Positions 8,455 to 17,553 of a stretch of 64,000 nt of DNA are shown here, one piece after another. A model generated the notes under the pieces. That model saw nothing but the letters and a program-made list of their open reading frames with translations, ran no database searches and had not been told where the DNA came from. The stretch spans positions 1 to 64,000 of the forward strand of contig QKAS01000047.1 in assembly GCA_003246295.1 (NCBI GenBank), read 5' to 3'. Position 1 is the stretch's first letter. The number at the start of each line of letters is the position of its first letter. The translations under genes and the position numbers were made by a program. Origin of the DNA: Clostridia bacterium. GTDB taxonomy: Bacteria; Bacillota; Clostridia; Lachnospirales; Lachnospiraceae.

Positions 8455-8913
8455 ATGACTTTTGGTGAAAAAGTAAAAGAGGCACGATTATTAAAAAATC
8501 TATCCCAGACGGAGCTTGCAGCAATAACAGGTATTTCTGAGCGTTCACTCTATACCTATGAGCAGCTAAATACACTCCCAAGAAAAAGTAATATCAAGAA
8601 ACTGGCAGATGCGCTAAGTGTATCTGTATCTTATCTAGTAGATGATGAAGAAGCAGATAAACAGAAAAACATTGAGAACGAAGACTTTCTCGATACTGTT
8701 AAAGACAAATTTGGTTATAAGGGTGCAAAAGAGGCAAAAGATGTATTAGACCGTGTTGGAGCACTTTTCGCTGGTGGCGATCTTGATGATGATGCGAAAG
8801 AGATATTTATGCAGTCATTAATGCAGGTATATATTTCATCCAAGAAGGAAGCATCTGAAAAGTTCTCAAGAAAGAAAAAAACGAAGCCGCCGATCGACGA
8901 GTCCGTTTTATAG
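8455..8913 (+). CDS. XRE-family regulator of the polymerase locus
   Basis: 152 residues. N-terminal HTH (VKEARLLKNLSQTELAAITG, SERSLYTYEQLNTLP), an acidic linker, a short helical segment (DAKEIFMQSLMQVYISSKK) and a basic tail. It is followed by an ImmA/IrrE-type protease start, the usual ICE/phage pair in which the protease cleaves the repressor on DNA damage. The GAAAGAAGG-type site and ATG at 8455 define the start. Because the protease partner is truncated, induction by that route is probably lost. Confidence 0.85.
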   Translation: MTFGEKVKEARLLKNLSQTELAAITGISERSLYTYEQLNTLPRKSNIKKLADALSVSVSYLVDDEEADKQKNIENEDFLDTVKDKFGYKGAKEAKDVLDRVGALFAGGDLDDDAKEIFMQSLMQVYISSKKEASEKFSRKKKTKPPIDESVL

Positions 8914-9002
8914 TACATGAATTTATTGTATAATTAGAGTAGCTTGTATACCCTCAAGCCAGCAACGGCTATTTTTATATTATATAAAAGGAAGTGACCA
9001 GA

Positions 9003-9184
9003 ATGACTATTGATTATGTTGTCAATCAGGTGGAAACTGTGGTTAGAAAGGTTGGCAGTCGAGATCCATATGTTATCTGCAATGAACTAGATTACAAATT
9101 ACACTATGCGTCCACGAGATTCTCCGCCTGCGGCGGGGCTGCCCTTGCAGCCATCTTCCATGCCGCCGCAGTGCGATCCATGTG
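9003..9184 (+). pseudogene. Truncated ImmA/IrrE-type metalloprotease gene
   Basis: Only about 35 residues look like an ImmA-type N-terminus (MTIDYVVNQVETVVRKVG, DPYVICNELDYKLHY). At about 9107 the frame enters GC-rich unrelated sequence (ASTRFSACGG...) and stops at 9184. The HExxH zinc site is missing. ATG 9003 has GGAAG upstream; a GTG at 8994 is in frame. It marks the right edge of the first element block. Confidence 0.65.
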
Positions 9185-9185
9185 A
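9108..9185. other. GC-rich junction segment
   Basis: A short GC-rich insert between AT-rich neighbours contains the palindrome-like CCGCCTGCGGCGG and later GCCGCCGCAG. It starts exactly where ImmA homology stops. It may be a dispersed repeat or the end of another element; nothing identifiable. Confidence 0.4.
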
Positions 9186-9189
9186 TTTC

Positions 9190-9232
9190 TTTTTTTATCA
9201 TATAGGATGTATTTCCCTATATGATAAAAAAA
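9190..9232. terminator. Bidirectional terminator (16-bp perfect stem)
   Basis: TTTTTTTATCATATAG (9190-9205) pairs perfectly with 9217-9232 around an 11-base loop, giving U-runs in both directions. It separates the element debris from the sugar operon. Confidence 0.85.
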
Positions 9233-9264
9233 GGAAACCCATCACCTTTCGGCGACTGGGTTCC
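9233..9264 (-). terminator. Terminator of the sugar/GH3 operon
   Basis: On the minus strand GGAACCCAG pairs with the TGGGTTTCC arm around a GAAA-type loop and is followed by CTTTTTTT. It lies 40-70 bases after the GH3 stop codon. Confidence 0.8.
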
Positions 9265-9305
9265 TTTAAAAATGATATGATATAAGGTGATAGTGGCAAA
9301 AATAA

Positions 9306-11456
9306 TCAGAGTGTATTTCTACAATTCAATACTATGTGAGCAGGAGTTTTTCCTAAAAGCTCCAGACTCCGTTGATCTGGCTGCGATTCTCCAATATACA
9401 AAGAATAATCTCCTTCTCTGATTTGGCTGTTTCCATACTCATCGCATAATGCAAAAGCCTCTGCCGGAAGATAAGTACTGACCTGCTTTTCTTCGCCCGG
9501 CATCAGATCAATTTTACAAAATGCTTTCAACTGGGCATGCGGTGTATTCTCAGCTTCTGCCTTTACATAAAGCTGAGCCGTTGCTTTTGCTGTATAATTT
9601 CCTGTATTTTTAACATTAAAAGTAACCTGAATACCTTTTTCTGTAATTTCTGTTGTATCGGTCTTTGCATTGGAAAACTCAAACTTTGTATAGGAGAGAC
9701 CATAACCAAACGGATAAAGCGGGCTTCTTTCCAGATAGCGGTAAGTCCTGCCTTTCATGGAATAATCCGTGAATTCCGGAAGTTCCTCGGAAGTCCGGTA
9801 AAAGGTAATCGGAAGCTTTCCTTCCGGTACACATTCTCCAAAAATCATTTCTACAATTGCTCTTCCTCCCATGGCACCCGGATACCATCCCTGCATAATT
9901 GCCGGAATATGTAAATCTGCCCATTGAAGATTTAATGCACTTCCCGACATTACCACCAGAATAACTGGTTTTCCGCATTCATGAATGGTTTTTAACAAAG
10001 TTTCCTGAAGCCCCGGCAATTCAAGATTCATCTTATCGCCGCTTGCAAATTCATTGCCTTCATCGCCTTCTTCGCCTTCCAGGCTTGAATCCAGCCCAAG
10101 ACAGGCAATCACAACATCACTCAGGCGGCAGACCTCTTTTACCTCAGAAATTCTGTCATTTTCCCTTCCAAGGGCAGCAACACTTTTTTTGTGCAAATGA
10201 CATCCTTCAGATGTAAGTACTCTTACATCATCTCCAAGATAATCCTGAAATCCTTCCAGCAGTGTAATGTATCTGGATGCAGTACCCTCATAATTACCCT
10301 GCAGCGCTTTCCGGTTGTTGGCATTTGGTCCAATAATTCCGATTGTTTTAATTTTATTTTTATCTAGTGGCAAAAGGTCCTTTTCATTTTTAAGAAGAAC
10401 CAGACATTTTTTGGCTACTTCCAGATTCAGCTTCTTCATTTCCGGAGAATCTACCGTTTCATAAGGAATGTCGCTAAAAGAAACTTTTTCAGGATTTTCA
10501 AATAATCCCAGCTTCATTCTTGTTGTAAATAAGCGGCTACATGCCTGATTGATTTGTTCTTCTGTAACCCTGCCTTCTTTTACTGCCTGTACAAGATACA
10601 CAAAAATATTTCCGCAATTGATATCACAGCCATTATTTACCGCAAGTGAAACAGATTCTACTTCATTTTGCGTTACTTTATGTCCTTCATGGAAATCCTT
10701 GATTGCCCAGCAGTCTGATACTACATGACCTTCAAATTCCCATTTTTTTCTGAGAATATCCGTAAGTAAAGTTTTGCTTCCGCAGCAGGGTTCACCGTTT
10801 ACAGAATTATAGGCACCCATAACTGCTTCAACTTTTGCTTCTTTGACCAATGCATGAAATGCCGGGAGATAAGTTTCATATAAATCCTGTGCAGATACTG
10901 TCGCATTGAACTGGTGCCGCAGCGCTTCCGGTCCTGAATGAACTGCAAAATGCTTGGCACAGGCTGCTGCCTTTAAGTAATATGGATCATGGCCCTGAAT
11001 TCCCTGCGTAAAGCGAACCGCCAGTTTAGAGGTTAAACAAGGGTCCTCCCCATAGGTTTCATGGCCTCTTCCCCATCTTGGATCACGAAAAATATTAACA
11101 TTCGGTGCCCACATGGTCAGGCCTTTATAGATATCGGTATCATTATACTGCTGCTGAATATTAAATTTCGCACGTGCTTCCGTTGCAATGGCATCACCAA
11201 CCTGCTCCATCATATCTTCATCAAAAGATGCAGCAAGTGCAATTGCCTGTGGAAACATCGTTGCAATTCCGGCCCTTGCCACTCCATGCAGACCTTCATT
11301 CCACCAATTATATGCTTTCACCCCAAGCCGTTCAATGGCCGGCGCATCGTGAAGCATCTGGGAAACCTTTTCTTCAAGAGTCATCTGAGCCACCAGCTTC
11401 TCTGCCCGTTGTTTATATGTCTGAATTAATTCCTTATTTTCTACTAGCTGAGTCAT
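9306..11456 (-). CDS. Glycoside hydrolase family 3 (beta-glucosidase/xylosidase)
   Basis: 716 residues without a signal peptide, so probably cytoplasmic. GH3 hallmarks run in order: WWNEGLHGVARAG (about 51-63), DPRWGRGHETYGEDP, CAKHFAVHSGPE and VVSDCWAIKDF with the nucleophile D248. A second alpha/beta domain (IGIIGPNANNRKALQGNYEGT) and a C-terminal fibronectin-III-like domain (VTFNVKNTGNYTAKATAQLYV) follow. It releases terminal beta-linked glucose or xylose from oligosaccharides imported by the upstream ABC system. The NYEGT and WWNE motifs are common in beta-xylosidase-type GH3 enzymes, but the substrate is not settled. Last gene of the operon; start 18 bases after the cysteine desulfurase. 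Confidence 0.92.
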   Translation of the reverse strand: MTQLVENKELIQTYKQRAEKLVAQMTLEEKVSQMLHDAPAIERLGVKAYNWWNEGLHGVARAGIATMFPQAIALAASFDEDMMEQVGDAIATEARAKFNIQQQYNDTDIYKGLTMWAPNVNIFRDPRWGRGHETYGEDPCLTSKLAVRFTQGIQGHDPYYLKAAACAKHFAVHSGPEALRHQFNATVSAQDLYETYLPAFHALVKEAKVEAVMGAYNSVNGEPCCGSKTLLTDILRKKWEFEGHVVSDCWAIKDFHEGHKVTQNEVESVSLAVNNGCDINCGNIFVYLVQAVKEGRVTEEQINQACSRLFTTRMKLGLFENPEKVSFSDIPYETVDSPEMKKLNLEVAKKCLVLLKNEKDLLPLDKNKIKTIGIIGPNANNRKALQGNYEGTASRYITLLEGFQDYLGDDVRVLTSEGCHLHKKSVAALGRENDRISEVKEVCRLSDVVIACLGLDSSLEGEEGDEGNEFASGDKMNLELPGLQETLLKTIHECGKPVILVVMSGSALNLQWADLHIPAIMQGWYPGAMGGRAIVEMIFGECVPEGKLPITFYRTSEELPEFTDYSMKGRTYRYLERSPLYPFGYGLSYTKFEFSNAKTDTTEITEKGIQVTFNVKNTGNYTAKATAQLYVKAEAENTPHAQLKAFCKIDLMPGEEKQVSTYLPAEAFALCDEYGNSQIREGDYSLYIGESQPDQRSLELLGKTPAHIVLNCRNTL

Positions 11457-11474
11457 CTTGTCTCCTTTAATTCA

Positions 11475-12611
11475 TCATTTTTTTATGCATTTTCCCCAGT
11501 TTTCCTCTATAACAGAAACAGTATATTTTATTTCATCCCACATATTTTGGTCTGACAGGCTGAATCTTACCGATCCCTCAATGCAGTCCTCCTGCAGTCC
11601 GATTGCCTTTAACACATGGGAAGGCTTTCTTCCCGGATTCAAACATGCTGATCCTCCGGATGCACAAATTCCATGCATATCCAGATACATCAGCAGTTTT
11701 TCTCCGGATATTCCGGGAATGCTGAAATGAACATTTCCAGGCAGCCTTTTTTCCATTGATCCATTGATCTGAATATTTGGAATTTTCTTAAAAAGCATTT
11801 CCACCAGATCATTCTGCAAATTCAGAATATACTCTTCTGACTCCACAATATGATGGTTCATTTCAACTAAGGCTGCCTTCATTCCCACAATACCTGCAAC
11901 ATTTTCCGTTCCGGACCTAAGCCCTCTTTCCTGTTCACCGCCAAAAATTTCCGGCTTTATTCTGACACCCTTTTTGATATATAAAAACCCGATTCCTTTT
12001 GGACCCCTGAATTTATGCGCAGAGGCACTGATCATGTCTACATTCCATTTCTTGACATCCAGTTTTCTATGCCCTATTACCTGTACACAATCTGAGTGAA
12101 AAGCAATCTGGTTTTTTTCAGCAATCTGTCCAATTTCCATGACAGGTTCTATTGTTCCAATTTCATTATTTGCATGCATTACAGAAATCAATATGGTATC
12201 CCTGCGGATCATCCGGCTGACTTCATCCGGTGATATCATGCCCTCTTTATCCGCTTTCACATAAGATATCTCATAACCTTCCTGCTTCAGGTTCTCACAT
12301 ACCTTTAATACTGACGGATGCTCAATGGAGGATACAATCAGATGTTTTCCTTTTAAAGAATTTGCTTTTACAAATCCATTGATTGCAAGATTATTAGATT
12401 CGCTGCCGCCTGAAGTAAAATAAATTTCATTTTCATCGGCATTCAGAATCTCAGCTATTTCTTTTCTTGACTGATTGATTTTTCCCGCTGCCAGCCGCGC
12501 CTGACTATAGCTGCCAGAAGGATTTGCAAAAGCCTGATAGAAAAATGGTTCCATTTCCTGAACTGTTTTTGGAAGCATTGACATAGTTGCTGCATTATCC
12601 AAATAAATCAT
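11475..12611 (-). CDS. Cysteine desulfurase (NifS/IscS family)
   Basis: 378 residues, a fold-type I PLP enzyme. MIYLDNAATMSMLP opens it; SIEHPSVL and HSDCVQVIGH bind PLP; the Schiff-base lysine is in ISASAHKFRGPKG; the catalytic cysteine loop is SGGSACLNPGRKPSHVL. It transfers sulfur from cysteine to acceptor proteins for Fe-S cluster or tRNA thiolation. No scaffold gene (iscU/nifU) or thiI lies beside it; instead it sits between a membrane-anchored protein and a GH3 enzyme in a sugar operon, an odd context. The start abuts the upstream gene (2-base gap). Confidence 0.9.
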   Translation of the reverse strand: MIYLDNAATMSMLPKTVQEMEPFFYQAFANPSGSYSQARLAAGKINQSRKEIAEILNADENEIYFTSGGSESNNLAINGFVKANSLKGKHLIVSSIEHPSVLKVCENLKQEGYEISYVKADKEGMISPDEVSRMIRRDTILISVMHANNEIGTIEPVMEIGQIAEKNQIAFHSDCVQVIGHRKLDVKKWNVDMISASAHKFRGPKGIGFLYIKKGVRIKPEIFGGEQERGLRSGTENVAGIVGMKAALVEMNHHIVESEEYILNLQNDLVEMLFKKIPNIQINGSMEKRLPGNVHFSIPGISGEKLLMYLDMHGICASGGSACLNPGRKPSHVLKAIGLQEDCIEGSVRFSLSDQNMWDEIKYTVSVIEENWGKCIKK

Positions 12612-12613
12612 CT

Positions 12614-13198
12614 TTACTCTCCTATATCCGATTCCTCAAGAAAATACTCTGCCGCAGTTTTCAGATTTTCATCATTTTTCTTTTTGACAGTTACCGCCAA
12701 ATACATTTCTTTTTCTTTATTTTTTGTTATGCGAAGATATCTGCTGTTTTCTCCCATCTGAATGGCATACACATCCGTACCTTTATATAATTTTTGCTCT
12801 TTAGCAAAATCAGCATAAAAGTCAGTTGCCGAATCGGTACCATAACATACCAGATAATTATTTTCCATCAATTGCAAAATAATATCTTTTGGAGCTATGA
12901 TGATATCTACGTCATCTGAAATCAGATGAACTGAAAAAGCCTGCATACTGTTTTCATCTTCCTCGGAATAGGAATGAATTCCAATTACTTCATGCAATTT
13001 TTTCAAAGGAATTTTTTCGGACAAATCCTGCTGCCAATTTTCTATTTCCTGAGCAGATACATTTTGATCCAAAATCATAATGTTGACCTGATTGATCTCT
13101 CTTGCTGAGAACAGACTTCTAATCAAATACATAGCCATGAAAAGTATCACAACAAAAACTGCTATTTTTTTCTTATTCGACAAAAGTCTGCTGACCAT
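12614..13198 (-). CDS. Single-pass membrane protein of the sugar operon
   Basis: 194 residues. One transmembrane helix near the N-terminus (KIAVFVVILFMAMYLIRSLF, residues about 11-30) precedes an extracytoplasmic domain. I do not recognise the family. The body has a faint resemblance to periplasmic-binding-type folds (VDIIIAPKDIILQLMENN, YGTDSATDFYADFAKEQK), so it might touch the transporter, but this is inference. It is spaced 3 bases from the DUF624 gene upstream and 2 bases from the desulfurase downstream, so it is certainly co-transcribed. Confidence 0.7.
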   Translation of the reverse strand: MVSRLLSNKKKIAVFVVILFMAMYLIRSLFSAREINQVNIMILDQNVSAQEIENWQQDLSEKIPLKKLHEVIGIHSYSEEDENSMQAFSVHLISDDVDIIIAPKDIILQLMENNYLVCYGTDSATDFYADFAKEQKLYKGTDVYAIQMGENSRYLRITKNKEKEMYLAVTVKKKNDENLKTAAEYFLEESDIGE

Positions 13199-13201
13199 TC
13201 T

Positions 13202-13840
13202 TTATTCCTCCTGAAGCAATCTTTCCTCTGTCCGACCAAAGATACCTGTAAGCAAACTACAGCAGCAGTAACCCGGAAAACTTAATCCAAATAAAAACCA
13301 AAATAAAATAAAATAATTTGAAAGCATCATAAGTGCAAACGGAAAAATATAAATCAACATCATGCACAGGGTCTGAGGAAAATATGCACATGCAAACAAA
13401 TATGCATTTTTCACCGTTGTCCTGGTCTTATTTTCATATCTGGCCGAAAGCGGGAAGAAATAGGATAACCCCATGAATAACACCATCATGATTATGGATA
13501 TTCCGATTTTTATCACAGTTCCTAAAGTTTGATAAGTATCTGTCATATAGGAACGGAGAACACTAAGATCAATCCAGTAAAACAGTAAAATAAGCAGGAC
13601 TGCTGACCAGACAAACGTTGTTTTTTTAAAATTTTGCCGAAACGCATGAAAGAAATCTCTGGTAATATAGCCTTCCTGATTGCTTTTTATACGAAATAGC
13701 ACCTGATACATTGCTGTCAATGCAGTGCCGGCTGTAATAACCGGCAGACAGCAAATTAAAGTAAGCAGATTAAGCCAAAAAAGATCCACTATTTTACTAA
13801 TTGTACGAAAAAATACATTATCCATACAAAAGAATTTCAT
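13202..13840 (-). CDS. DUF624 (YesL-like) membrane protein
   Basis: 212 residues with about five hydrophobic helices. The opening FFRTISKIVDLFWLNLLTLICCLPVITAGTA is the DUF624/YesL signature (shown here as a description: a leucine-rich first helix ending in CCLPVITAG). Members accompany carbohydrate ABC operons in Firmicutes, but their biochemical role is unknown. It lies 7 bases after the MalG-type permease gene, in the expected order. Confidence 0.85.
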   Translation of the reverse strand: MKFFCMDNVFFRTISKIVDLFWLNLLTLICCLPVITAGTALTAMYQVLFRIKSNQEGYITRDFFHAFRQNFKKTTFVWSAVLLILLFYWIDLSVLRSYMTDTYQTLGTVIKIGISIIMMVLFMGLSYFFPLSARYENKTRTTVKNAYLFACAYFPQTLCMMLIYIFPFALMMLSNYFILFWFLFGLSFPGYCCCSLLTGIFGRTEERLLQEE

Positions 13841-13846
13841 TATTTA

Positions 13847-14689
13847 TCACCCTTTCACACCACCAAGAGCTACACCTGCAATGATGTATTTTGATAATAA
13901 GAAGTATACAAAAAACAATGGAAGAACGGTCAGTGTCAGTCCCATATAAACAGCACCAAACTCTGTTTTATAAATATCACCCCTTAATAAGCTTACCATA
14001 ATAGGCATGGTATATTTATCCTGCTGAGTTAACAGAATCAACGGAAGAAAAAGGTTGTTCCAGCTGGATACAAAAGTAAAAATTGCCTGCGTTGCAATCG
14101 CCGGTTTCATAATCGGCAAAACAATCTTGTTAAAGGTATAAAACTCTCCTGAGCCATCAATTCTTGCAGAATTAATAATATCAATCGGAAGCGAAGGTAT
14201 CATGAACTGACGCATAAAAAATACCGTCGCAGGGGCTGCAATTGAAGGAAGAATTAATGCCAAAAAGTTATTTGTCATGTGAATCTGATACATGAACTGA
14301 TAAAAACCAATACTTACTACCTGTGTAGGAATCATCAATACAGCCATAATAAAGGTAAAAAACGGCTGTCTAAGCTTCCAGTTGTATACAACAAGCGCAT
14401 AGGCCGTTAATGTTGAAAAATATACTGCACAGGCTGTTGCCCCACTTGAAATAATCATGGAATTAATAAACCCTTTAATTGGATTAAAACTTTTACCGGT
14501 CAATATTTTCAAGTTATTCATCAAATGACCCGATGGCAGCAGAGATATTGCATGCTGCTGAATCTGTGTTGTACTTCTGGTCGCATTTACAAGCATGATC
14601 CAGAACGGCATGATGCTGAGTATTGCCAGGAATATACATACGATATATATGATTATTTTTATTACACTTATTGAAGTTTTCTGTTTCAT
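13847..14689 (-). CDS. Carbohydrate ABC transporter permease (MalG/CUT1 type)
   Basis: 280 residues and six predicted transmembrane helices. The cytoplasmic EAA loop is IINSARIDGSGEFYTFNKIVLPIMKPA, which docks the ATPase (core GSGEFYTFNKIVLP). C-terminal ending GVALGGVKG is typical of CUT1 permeases. It forms the channel with the MalF-type partner whose gene overlaps its start by 4 bases. No ATPase gene is present in the window; CUT1 systems often use a shared MsmK-type ATPase encoded elsewhere. Confidence 0.92.
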   Translation of the reverse strand: MKQKTSISVIKIIIYIVCIFLAILSIMPFWIMLVNATRSTTQIQQHAISLLPSGHLMNNLKILTGKSFNPIKGFINSMIISSGATACAVYFSTLTAYALVVYNWKLRQPFFTFIMAVLMIPTQVVSIGFYQFMYQIHMTNNFLALILPSIAAPATVFFMRQFMIPSLPIDIINSARIDGSGEFYTFNKIVLPIMKPAIATQAIFTFVSSWNNLFLPLILLTQQDKYTMPIMVSLLRGDIYKTEFGAVYMGLTLTVLPLFFVYFLLSKYIIAGVALGGVKG

Positions 14690-15663
14690 ATATTCCCTCC
14701 ATTCCGACTTTTCTGTTTCATTTCTCTCTGTATTTTCTTGATCTGTCTCCTTTCCTTAACATCATATTTATCCTGCATCAGGACAAAAACAATACCGGAC
14801 AATACAGAAATAATCAAAAACATAATCATACTTGCTGCTGAAGCACGATTATATAGATAACTTCCGCTAAAAGCCTGATTATAAATAAATACACTGGTAG
14901 TGAGGGTTGCACTATCTGGTCCGCTGTTTTGTACAAACAATTTTGGAATATCAAACATCTGCAATCCACCGATCATGCTGGTAATCAGAGTATAAATCAA
15001 TATGGTCCTTAAATTGGGAATGGTAACATATATAAACTTCTGAAAATTCGTAGCCCCATCAATCTGTGCTGCTTCAAATAATTCCGGATTAATTCCGAGA
15101 ATTCCTGAAATAAGAATAATCATGGTATATCCATACCACATCCAAAACTGTATAAATGCAATGACTCCTCTTGCTACCCATTTATTCTGAAGAAAGTAAA
15201 TCGGTTTTTCGCTCCATCCCAATGTTGTAAACAGGTCGTTAACCGGTCCCATCGGGTAGCCGAACAATGCACCAAACAAAATGGCAACCGTTGCCGCTGT
15301 AATGATATTCGGCATATAGAATATGACCTTAAATATACCCTGACCTTTAATCTTTCTTTGCCCATTGGTAAACCATGCTGACAAAAGAATTGCCAGAAAA
15401 ATCTGCGGGATAAAATTGACTACCCAGATAAACACGGTGTTCCACAAAGCCTTCTGAAAAGAAGGATTTGCCAAAATAATCTGAAAATTCCGAAATGGAT
15501 TATCCAGAAAATGAAATGTAGTGGTACCCAATCCTTTGAAGTCCGTAAAGCCAAGAATAATGGTGTAAATAATCGGATACAATGTAAAAATCAGGAAAGC
15601 GGCCACAAAAGGAATGCTAAATATGTAGCCATATTTTGCATAGCTGAGTTTATTTCTTTTCAT
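14686..15663 (-). CDS. Carbohydrate ABC transporter permease (MalF/CUT1 type)
   Basis: 325 residues with about six transmembrane helices. The EAA loop is ELFEAAQIDGATNFQKF followed by IYVTIPNL. The C-terminal tail is strongly basic (about 30 residues). It pairs with the MalG-type protein, with a 4-base overlap indicating translational coupling. About 90 bases separate it from the binding-protein gene, room for a differential-expression stem, although I see no strong hairpin. Confidence 0.92.
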   Translation of the reverse strand: MKRNKLSYAKYGYIFSIPFVAAFLIFTLYPIIYTIILGFTDFKGLGTTTFHFLDNPFRNFQIILANPSFQKALWNTVFIWVVNFIPQIFLAILLSAWFTNGQRKIKGQGIFKVIFYMPNIITAATVAILFGALFGYPMGPVNDLFTTLGWSEKPIYFLQNKWVARGVIAFIQFWMWYGYTMIILISGILGINPELFEAAQIDGATNFQKFIYVTIPNLRTILIYTLITSMIGGLQMFDIPKLFVQNSGPDSATLTTSVFIYNQAFSGSYLYNRASAASMIMFLIISVLSGIVFVLMQDKYDVKERRQIKKIQREMKQKSRNGGNI

Positions 15664-15756
15664 ATGCTATTCTCCTTGATAGTCGTTGAAATAAATGGGG
15701 CGGTCGAAGTAAATCAATCGCCCCATCCGTTATTTAAAAGTTATTTTTATCTTATT

Positions 15757-17214
15757 TTACTCTACAATTACATCCAGGTTATCTGCAACCTGCTGTTTAA
15801 ATGCTTCAATTGCTTCGTCACGTGTCTTGTTTCCAGAGGTATATTCACGTACCTGATCACGCCAGTAAAGATTGATGGTTTCATCATACTGAGTCAGATT
15901 CTTACCATTTGCATAGGTATTAGCTGGAACAAATACATCAAACATATTCTGTCCACCAAGGAAATCCACTGATCCGTCTGATTTTGCCATAACTGTTCCA
16001 GAAGCAACAGCATCCTTTGTTCCGGCTGTACCTTCTTCCATGGTACCATTTGCCCAGTAATACTGAAGACCTGTTTCAGAAGAATCCAGTGTAATCCAGT
16101 TAATGACCTTTCCAACTGCTTCTTTCTTATCGGTATCTTTATTTGCAAGTACCCATGTTCCACCCCAGAAGAAACCAACTGGAGGCTCACAAACTGCCCA
16201 GTCACCAAAAGTGCCTTCGCCTGCTTTTTCTCCACCGCAGTTGGAAGCAAGTACATAATTAATCAACCATGCAGGACCAAAGAATCCGAATACTGGTTTT
16301 GTTCCTTCATCCTTCATATCTGCGAACCATGCATCCTGCCAGTCCTGTGTATCATTGTGATAATCATTGTCTTTTAATTCTTTGGATAAATCTAAGAATG
16401 CTTCACGTTTTGGATCAATATTCAATTTTCCATCTACAATCCAGCCAGTATCTGAGCTGTTTTCTACTGCATGCCAGATATCTCCGTCACCAGATACAAT
16501 TGCATAACCTTTATCTTTCAGCTTAGCTGCTGCATCGAAAAATTGATCCCAGCTTCCTGAGCCACCTCCGATTGCCTTGCTGACTTCCGCTGGATCATCG
16601 GTTCCGAATACATCCTTTGCGATAGAACGACGATAAATATAAGCACCACCTGTAGCCTGATATCCAAGTCCTACAAGTTCTCCGTCTGTATTTGTTCCGA
16701 TATCCATTGTATACTGAGCAATATCTGCATCTTTTGTTGCTGTATCAACATCAATACCAAGGCTCGAATATGGAGCAGCGAACTGACTTGCATCACCCTG
16801 TGTATATTTCAGGACAAAAGCTGATTCTGCACAATAGATATCCGGTGCGTCAGCACCTCCGGCTGCAAGTGCTTGATCCAGTGCTGGCTGATATGCTCCA
16901 TCTGTGGTTGCAATAACAGTAGTTTTAATCTCATAATCAAAATCTGGGTTCTGCTCTTTGAATTTCTCAATCATGTTGGGAACTTCTTCTGTAAACGACC
17001 AGACATTAATTACCTTATCGTCTTCAGTATCTGCTGATGCATCTGTTGTATCTGTTGCATCTGCTGTTGTATCTGTACTACTGTCCGTTTCCGATACATC
17101 GCTCTCTGTTTCTGCGGTTTCTCCGGTATTCGTTGAAGTATTGCTACCACAACCTGCCAGCATAGTAACCGTCATTGCTGCACATAAAAACATTGCTACA
17201 AACTTTTTCTTCAT
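15757..17214 (-). CDS. Sugar-binding lipoprotein of the ABC transporter
   Basis: 485 residues. A lipoprotein signal peptide with lipobox LAGC (MTVTMLAGCGSN) is followed by a Thr/Asp/Ser-rich linker (about residues 25-65) and a family-1 solute-binding domain (VINVWSFTEEVPNMIEKFKEQNP). It captures a mono- or oligosaccharide outside the membrane. Tryptophan-rich stretches (WFADMKDEG, GPAWLINYV) fit a sugar site. First gene of the operon and divergent from the AraC regulator, which probably controls it. Confidence 0.93.
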   Translation of the reverse strand: MKKKFVAMFLCAAMTVTMLAGCGSNTSTNTGETAETESDVSETDSSTDTTADATDTTDASADTEDDKVINVWSFTEEVPNMIEKFKEQNPDFDYEIKTTVIATTDGAYQPALDQALAAGGADAPDIYCAESAFVLKYTQGDASQFAAPYSSLGIDVDTATKDADIAQYTMDIGTNTDGELVGLGYQATGGAYIYRRSIAKDVFGTDDPAEVSKAIGGGSGSWDQFFDAAAKLKDKGYAIVSGDGDIWHAVENSSDTGWIVDGKLNIDPKREAFLDLSKELKDNDYHNDTQDWQDAWFADMKDEGTKPVFGFFGPAWLINYVLASNCGGEKAGEGTFGDWAVCEPPVGFFWGGTWVLANKDTDKKEAVGKVINWITLDSSETGLQYYWANGTMEEGTAGTKDAVASGTVMAKSDGSVDFLGGQNMFDVFVPANTYANGKNLTQYDETINLYWRDQVREYTSGNKTRDEAIEAFKQQVADNLDVIVE

Positions 17215-17225
17215 TTTCCTTCCTC

Positions 17226-17320
17226 CCTGTTCTGGAACATTAATAGTTTTTTACTACATTTTGATTATAACAAAGCTATATTTTATTCTAAATCAAATAA
17301 TTGCCATGCAATTATCAATT
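17226..17320 (-). promoter_or_regulatory. Promoter and palindrome upstream of the binding-protein gene
   Basis: On the minus strand TATAAT lies at 17269-17264 with a weak TTTAGA -35 about 17 bases upstream. A perfect 8+8 inverted repeat ATAATTGC-CAT-GCAATTAT (17297-17315) sits just upstream of the -35, a good position for an activator site. GGGAGGA precedes the start codon. The rest of 17320-17540 is AT-rich and should contain the divergent AraC promoter. Confidence 0.6.
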
Positions 17321-17553
17321 ATTGCTATTTTTGTTTATGTTATTATTACTAATATTTCTTTATATCAGCGCATTTATTGGTTACTTTTAACAAATTACAA
17401 TAAATTTCCTGCTGTTTTATTAAAATTTTATTGTATATTATTGACAAATTCTCTCATTTTATACATACTCATATTAAGCCACTATTGGCTCGTGCACAAT
17501 CGCAATTCTTTGACAATTGTTCCCTGCCATCCGCAGCAATGAAAGGAGCATCT

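Noticed and set aside
9108-9185. Non-coding RNA gene
   Set aside because: GC-rich and partly palindromic, but no recognisable RNA family, promoter or terminator specific to it.
9679-9978. 99-codon frame overlapping the GH3 gene
   Set aside because: Shadow of the GH3 coding sequence in another frame.
16958-17542. 194-codon plus-strand frame across the divergent promoter region
   Set aside because: Its first part is antisense to the binding-protein signal and linker region; the rest is AT-rich promoter DNA.
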